Shown in pieces: positions 28,741 through 33,327 of a stretch of DNA of 33,327 nt. The position numbers and the translations under genes were made by a program. The notes beneath the pieces are model-generated. The model saw only the letters and a list, made by a program, of their open reading frames with translations. It was not told the origin of the DNA and searched no databases. Source of the DNA: Candidatus Aminicenantota bacterium (GTDB taxonomy: Bacteria; Acidobacteriota; Aminicenantia; UBA2199); NCBI GenBank assembly GCA_027318645.1, contig DAHVOV010000076.1, forward strand, positions 1 through 33,327, read 5' to 3'. How positions within the stretch are numbered: the stretch's first letter is position 1; the number at the start of each line of letters is the position of its first letter.

Positions 28741-30273
28741 AAGCGGGCGCGGGGCCAGCGCCGCCCAGGCCAGCTCGGCATTGGCGCGGTCGCGGCCGAC
28801 GCTGCGCGCGGCGGCCCGGACCAGCGGGTGATCCCGCCGCAGCCACAGGACGGGGCGCTCCGTTCCGGCGCGCCAGGAGGAGGGGAAGAGTCCGCGGCCG
28901 GCGGCCATGGCCACGCGGACGGCGGGCGGGAGCGGGACGGCGGCGCGCTCCCGCAGCAGGGCCTCCATCTCCCGGCACAGCCGCTCCTCGTCGGGCCGGA
29001 GCGCGGGCGCTTCCTGCAGGCGCCTGTGCGGCAAGCGGGCGAGGCGGCGCACGGCGGCCCGCCGCAGGGCCGCCATGATCCGCCCGGGCAGGCCCCGGCC
29101 GTCGGCCGCCGCCGGAGGCACGCTCAGGGGAACGCCGGCGTCGTTGGCCAGGAAATCGATCTGCCGCGGCGTCAGCAGCAGCGCCTCCTGGAGCGGGTCG
29201 AGGAAACGCCCGGGATCGCTGCCCGCGGGAAGAACGGTCAGCGGGCCGGCCTGCGCCCGGCGGCGCACATCGTCGAGGCTCAGCCGGCGCGGCGAGCCCA
29301 GCAGCCGGAACGGGGCGAAGGTGGAGGACAGGCGCGGGTCGTTGGCGGCGCGGATGCGGCGGAAGACCAGCTCCTCGACCCGCTCCTGCCAGGGGGGCGG
29401 GAAGGAGGGATAGCGTTCGCACAGCCAGGCGTACAGCCCGGCGGCGGCGTCGACCAGGGCGGTGAACTCGGCCGCGGTCGCCGGCACGCGGGATTCCAGC
29501 GCGGCGTCGAAGACGAGCCCGGCGCAGGAGGCGCTGGTGAACAGCTGCCAGGGGATCTGGCGGTCGAGCAGCCAGATACGGCAGATCTCGCCGCGCGCCG
29601 GCACCGACACCGCGCTGCGCGGAGCGCCGGCCGTCGGCCCCGGCTCCAGCGCCTGGCGCACCAGCGCCCGCCGCAGGATCGGCTTCTTCTCGATCGCCCG
29701 GCCGTTGAGCGAGATGGCGGCGTCGACCCCGGCGCACAGCTCGGCCAGGAGCCTCCTTTCCGCGTCGGCGTCGCCATGGCGCCGGCGGACGACGATGCGC
29801 GTGCCCGGCCGCGGCCCGGCCAAGGGGACGAGGCGCAGCGTGCCACCGGCGAGGCGCAGGCCCGGCCGCGAGCCCGCGCCGGGGCTGGCGATGAGGATGT
29901 CCAGCGCCCCGGGCAGCAGGGCGGCCAGCGGGCCGATGCCGGGCCGGGCCGACTCGTGCAGGGCGGCGATGGCCTGCTCGCGCTCCAGGGCGGGCCGGCT
30001 TCCGTCGAGGGCGCAGCCGAGCGCGCGCCACTCCGCCTCGGCGATCGCCGCGCCGTCGTCCGCAACCTCCAGGAGGCGGCGGCGGACCTCCACCGCGACC
30101 GTGCCGGCGCCGCGGCCCAGGGCGGCGCGCACCAGCTCGACGGGAAGCTGGGCCGGCGTGGGGAACATGCTGGCGGCGAGCTTGCGCAGGTGGGCGTCGG
30201 CGTCGACGGAGAACAGGCCGGAAAGGCTCGCCGCGCCGGGGGCGGCGTTCGCACCCGGAAGCTGCTCACTCAT
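28720..30273 (-). CDS. Degenerate GHKL/Hsp90-like protein, partner of the ATPase-transglutaminase
   Basis: A 517-residue soluble protein without signal or span. Its first 200 residues follow the layout of a GHKL (Hsp90/MutL-type) ATPase: a helix with LPVELVRAAL where the N-box would be, LEVADDGAAI in place of DxGxG, PGIGPLAALL in place of the second glycine box, and GTRIVVRRRH. The conserved Asn of the N-box and the last Gly of DxGxG are missing, so ATP hydrolysis is unlikely. The rest is helical; WLRRDHPLVRAAA near the end recalls a motif of Hsp90-like proteins. The start at 30273 overlaps the stop of the upstream ATPase gene by eight bases; the longer ORF in the track is not needed. It is probably translated together with that gene and forms a complex with it. 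Confidence 0.75.
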   Translation of the reverse strand: MSEQLPGANAAPGAASLSGLFSVDADAHLRKLAASMFPTPAQLPVELVRAALGRGAGTVAVEVRRRLLEVADDGAAIAEAEWRALGCALDGSRPALEREQAIAALHESARPGIGPLAALLPGALDILIASPGAGSRPGLRLAGGTLRLVPLAGPRPGTRIVVRRRHGDADAERRLLAELCAGVDAAISLNGRAIEKKPILRRALVRQALEPGPTAGAPRSAVSVPARGEICRIWLLDRQIPWQLFTSASCAGLVFDAALESRVPATAAEFTALVDAAAGLYAWLCERYPSFPPPWQERVEELVFRRIRAANDPRLSSTFAPFRLLGSPRRLSLDDVRRRAQAGPLTVLPAGSDPGRFLDPLQEALLLTPRQIDFLANDAGVPLSVPPAAADGRGLPGRIMAALRRAAVRRLARLPHRRLQEAPALRPDEERLCREMEALLRERAAVPLPPAVRVAMAAGRGLFPSSWRAGTERPVLWLRRDHPLVRAAARSVGRDRANAELAWAALAPRPLLTAGGS

Positions 30274-33076
30274 GACCTTCCTCCAGGAGGCGGCGCGCCG
30301 CGCGGCGCAGCAGGGACGGCAGGGAGCCCTGGGGCAGCGCTCCCTCCTCGCCCAGCAGGCGCAGGAAGCGCAGGACCGCCAGGCCGGGGTTGTCGCGAAA
30401 CAGGACCGTGGCGTCAAGAAATCCCTGAGCCCGGGGCGAGACGGCGATGAAGCGCCTGGGGAAATGGAAGGGGGGATTCAGCGGCGCAACGGGCAGGTCG
30501 ACGGCGAGGATCCCCGGCTCCGGCGTTCCCGCCGCCAGGAGGCAGGGAGCGGGCCGGGTGCGCCGCCTGCCGGCGAACCACGGCCGCGCTCCCGTCCTGC
30601 CCCCGGCCGCCTGGGGAACGAGAAAGGCGTTGACCGCGGCCAGCAGCCCGTCCTGTCCCGGCGGTTTCGGCCGCAGGCGGCACAGCATGTCGGCGTCGAT
30701 CGCCTCCTCCAGGACGGCATGCAGCGGGGCGTACGCGGGCTGGCTCAGGTCCAGCACGGCCGCGCCCGCGGCGGCCAGGGAGAGCGCCAGGGGGTTGCGG
30801 TTGGCCGTGACGAGGAGCCGCTGCCGGCGCGAGAGGGACTCCGCCCGCAGGAGCGAGATCCGCCCGCCGTTCACCAGCGGCAGCAGGGGATGGCGGCGTA
30901 GGGGGTTGTCGGCGCCCCACGCGTCGGGGCGCAGCAGCGACTGGCGCGCGATCTGCAGCAGCGGCCCGCGGATCTCGTCGGCGGCGGCCGCGACGGGCTC
31001 GGCGCGGTCGCGGCCGGCCAGCGCGAGCCGGACGGCGAAGGAAACGAGCGCAACCGTCCCCAGCACGGCCAGCAGGAGCGGCAGGGCTCGGTTCCGCTTC
31101 GGGAGCGTGGACGCCGGGCCCGGGGCCGGCGCGGGCGCCGCAGCAGCGGCCGTTGCGGCCGGGAAGGGAACCCCGGACCGTGACAGCGGCGTGGCGTCGC
31201 TCACCTGCCAGTCGCCGTCGAGATACTCGGCCCAGGCGTGCAGGCGGGGGAGGGCAGCGCCGTTGTCGCCGACCAGGCCGATGACCAGGCGGGCGGGGAC
31301 GCCCAGGCGCCGGAGCAGCAGCACCTGGAAGCCGTTGATGACATCGCAGTCGCCGGCGCCGATGCGCAGCACGCGCTCGAGCCAGCGGCCGCGGCCGGCC
31401 TCGCTGCGGAAGCGCCTGGCGGTCTCCGCGGCGGCGGAGTAGGCCAGACGGTCGCGCGTCAGCGCCAGGGCCAGCGCCGCGCGTTGGCCGGCGCCAACGG
31501 GCCGGTTCGCGGCGATCTCCGCCTCCAGGTCCGCGGGAAGGGCGAATCCGGACGGCAGGGAGAGGAACAGGCCGGCATCTTCCCTGGGGGGAGCGTCGGC
31601 GCCAGGGGCGGGGCAGGCGGCATACGCGACCATGCCCCCGGCGGGGAGGCGGGCCATGGCCTCGCCCTGGGCGGTGGCGCTCACCTCGGCAACGGCCCGG
31701 CCGTCGAGCGCCAGGGTGCCGCGCACGAGGGACCATCCCGGGGGCAGCGGCAGGATTGCGTTCCCTGCCCCGGCCTCGAGGCGCAGGTGCAGGCGTTTCT
31801 CCTCCGTGCAGGGCGGGGCAAAGGCCAGAGGCCGCAGGGCGCGGCGCGGGCCGCGGATGAATCCCCGCTCCGCGTCATAGAGGTCGGCCGTGAACAGGCG
31901 CAGCAGCAGGGGGCGCGGCGGCGAATAGGCCAGGGGCGGCACGCCCGGAACGGCGTCGGCGGCCACTGCCGCGCCGGGATAGGAGCGCGGCGCGTCGTCC
32001 AGGCTGAACCAGTCGGGAGCGGCGGCGGCCGCCCCCGGCCGCAGCACCAGGAGCTCCAGCGCCAGCAGCGCCAGGGCGACGAGCGGCAGCCAGAGCCAGC
32101 CCGGGCGGAGCAGGACGCCTGCGACGGCGCGCAGGCGGTCGAGCAGCCGGCCCGGCCAGCGCCGGGGGAAGACCTTCTGCAGCGAGATCTCGAGCAGGCG
32201 CCGCAGCGCTGCCTCCGCCCGGCGGCGCACGAGCGCCAGGGCGCGGTTCTCCACGGCCAGGTCCCGGGAGAAGGTCACGTCGAGGTGGTTGCCGTTGAGC
32301 AGGTACACCGGCGCCAGCCCCCCGCCCACGTCGGTGCGGCCGGCGGCGTCGACGTTCAGCACCGACATCTGGTCCAGGGCCGCGCCGCGCCATACCGGCA
32401 GGCCGCGGGCGTACAGGCTCACCTCCGGGTTTTCCGCCAGCCCCACCGCCCCCTCGACCGGGCCGCTGCGGAAGCGCAGGCTGAGCGGCCCGGGAAGCGC
32501 CATGGGCTCGGTCAGCTCGCGGCCGCCGTAGACCAGGGACAGCGGCGAGCCGCGGCGGTCGTTGCGCCGGAGATAGCGGCAGTAGGCGCGCAGGCCTTCC
32601 CCGACCTGGCGCGCGAACTCCTCCGGCGAGGCGCTGCGCGCGGGGCGGACGAGGGTGACCGTCGTGCCGGGAGCGTTGCGCCGGCAGTCGGACGCGCGGG
32701 CGGCGAGCCCGGCGTCGAGCTCGACGGCCCAGGCCTCGCCGCCGCTTCGCGACTCGATGCGGATGAGGGACGGCCCGAAGCGCAGCACGGTCCAGAAGCC
32801 GACGCCGTAGCGGCCGGCGGCGGCGGGATCGCCGCCCTTGTCCGAGGCATGAAGGCGGAAGAGGAAGCGCCGGGCGTGGGCCAGGGTCATGCCCCGGCCG
32901 TCGTCGGCGAAGACGATCGTCTCGCTCCCGCCGGAGGCGGCCTGTGCCTCAACGCGGATGGCCCGGGCGCCGGCGTCGCGGCTGTTCTGCGCCAGCTCGC
33001 GCAGGAAGTACCAGGGGTCGTCTCCGTACGCCCGCGTGACCGCCTCGGCCAGGCCGCGGAATTCGCTTCCCTGCAT
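30266..33076 (-). CDS. GHKL/Hsp90-type ATPase fused to a transmembrane transglutaminase-like domain
   Basis: A 936-residue protein in four parts. Residues 1-300 are a GHKL ATPase close to the Hsp90 layout: N-box ELAQNSRDAGA (E27, N31), FADDGRGM (57-63) and GRYGVGF (88-94), all complete. A membrane span follows (about 326-347). Residues about 350-635 contain beta-rich sequence and a transglutaminase-like domain with the triad C577 (GDCDVINGF), H613 (LHAWAEY) and D627 (SDATP). A second span (about 664-686) leads to a C-terminal domain (700-936). The ATPase and C-terminus would face the cytoplasm and the protease-like domain the periplasm. The function is unknown; a chaperone-like or signalling membrane machine is inferred. 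It starts 13 bp after a metallo-beta-lactamase-like remnant and overlaps its partner gene by eight bases. Confidence 0.85.
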   Translation of the reverse strand: MQGSEFRGLAEAVTRAYGDDPWYFLRELAQNSRDAGARAIRVEAQAASGGSETIVFADDGRGMTLAHARRFLFRLHASDKGGDPAAAGRYGVGFWTVLRFGPSLIRIESRSGGEAWAVELDAGLAARASDCRRNAPGTTVTLVRPARSASPEEFARQVGEGLRAYCRYLRRNDRRGSPLSLVYGGRELTEPMALPGPLSLRFRSGPVEGAVGLAENPEVSLYARGLPVWRGAALDQMSVLNVDAAGRTDVGGGLAPVYLLNGNHLDVTFSRDLAVENRALALVRRRAEAALRRLLEISLQKVFPRRWPGRLLDRLRAVAGVLLRPGWLWLPLVALALLALELLVLRPGAAAAAPDWFSLDDAPRSYPGAAVAADAVPGVPPLAYSPPRPLLLRLFTADLYDAERGFIRGPRRALRPLAFAPPCTEEKRLHLRLEAGAGNAILPLPPGWSLVRGTLALDGRAVAEVSATAQGEAMARLPAGGMVAYAACPAPGADAPPREDAGLFLSLPSGFALPADLEAEIAANRPVGAGQRAALALALTRDRLAYSAAAETARRFRSEAGRGRWLERVLRIGAGDCDVINGFQVLLLRRLGVPARLVIGLVGDNGAALPRLHAWAEYLDGDWQVSDATPLSRSGVPFPAATAAAAAPAPAPGPASTLPKRNRALPLLLAVLGTVALVSFAVRLALAGRDRAEPVAAAADEIRGPLLQIARQSLLRPDAWGADNPLRRHPLLPLVNGGRISLLRAESLSRRQRLLVTANRNPLALSLAAAGAAVLDLSQPAYAPLHAVLEEAIDADMLCRLRPKPPGQDGLLAAVNAFLVPQAAGGRTGARPWFAGRRRTRPAPCLLAAGTPEPGILAVDLPVAPLNPPFHFPRRFIAVSPRAQGFLDATVLFRDNPGLAVLRFLRLLGEEGALPQGSLPSLLRRAARRLLEEGHE

Positions 33077-33089
33077 GGCCCCGGGGGTT

Positions 33090-33284
33090 TCAGTTCATCC
33101 GGCGGACGCGCACCTCGATGGCGGGATCGCCGCCGAGCAGCTCGACCAGGCGCCGCGGGTCGCTGGCCGAATAGTGGTAGGGATAGAGGATGCGCGGGCG
33201 GAACGAGCGGGCGGCGCGGGCCGTCATCTCCGGCGTCATGGTGTAGGGCAGGTTCATCGGCAGGAAGGCGACGTAGCGTTGCAT
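33090..33284 (-). pseudogene. C-terminal remnant of a metallo-beta-lactamase-fold hydrolase
   Basis: The 64 codons match the end of an MBL-fold protein of the UPF0173-like sort: VAFLPMNLPYTMTPE and PRILYPYHYSASDPRRL, where the histidine of YPYHY is a usual metal-site residue. The whole N-terminal part with HxHxDH is missing: in the same frame two TAG codons stand within 43 bp upstream, and the other frames give no recognisable continuation before the window ends. It may be a decayed gene, a frameshifted copy or an assembly error. Its reading direction and 13-bp gap put it at the head of the ATPase operon. Confidence 0.6.
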
Positions 33285-33327
33285 CGTGCAAGCCTAGGGG
33301 CCAATGGCCGCGGACTACACCGCCCTA

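Overview
This 33.3 kb window comes from a GC-rich, Gram-negative (diderm) bacterium. LPS-core genes (heptose-7-phosphate kinase, GT9 heptosyltransferase-type enzyme, O-antigen ligase), lipoproteins and an outer-membrane barrel show the envelope type. An oxygen-labile Fe-S serine dehydratase and a polycysteine ferredoxin fit an anaerobic or low-oxygen life. No marker gene fixes the phylum. The gene mix, together with AT-rich low-complexity intergenic arrays between very GC-rich genes, would fit an Acidobacteriota/Aminicenantes-like lineage, but that is only an inference. There are no rRNA genes, CRISPR arrays, transposases or phage genes.

Layout. (1) 1-6304: sppA (+); a minus-strand operon larC-folE-hypothetical; divergent pgi (+). 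(2) 6305-6917: a 600-bp nested inverted-repeat structure built of 7-bp words. (3) 6918-15101 (+): envelope block with a UbiA-type prenyltransferase, a helical-repeat protein, an M23 peptidase-like protein, then the overlapping operon GT9 - waaL - rfaE1 - YciB/Nudix fusion. (4) 15102-16739: repeat-rich segment with one putative glycosyltransferase-like gene between direct repeats and tRNA-Lys/tRNA-Glu. (5) 16740-19028 (-): TlpA-like lipoprotein, small thioredoxin and outer-membrane barrel. (6) 19221-21041 (+): membrane pseudokinase with coiled coil and TonB-C-like tail, split by an in-frame amber codon. (7) 21057-25119: leaderless methyltransferase (-), then FlbD-like protein, MFSD1-like transporter and L-serine dehydratase (+). 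(8) 25240-28678: FKBP isomerase, ferredoxin, cold-shock protein, DUF3014 protein. (9) 28720-33284 (-): an operon with a metallo-beta-lactamase-fold remnant, a 936-residue protein joining a GHKL/Hsp90-type ATPase to a transglutaminase-like domain across membrane segments, and a second, degenerate GHKL-like protein.

Three themes stand out. Most intergenic regions carry different arrays that share one 7-bp period, often starting on a stop codon and sometimes arranged as concentric inverted repeats, plus a 44-bp dispersed element. Promoters are clean sigma70 type with 17-bp spacers, and several place the -10 box 6-9 bp from the start codon, predicting leaderless mRNAs. The ATPase-transglutaminase/pseudo-ATPase pair is the best candidate for an undescribed protein system.
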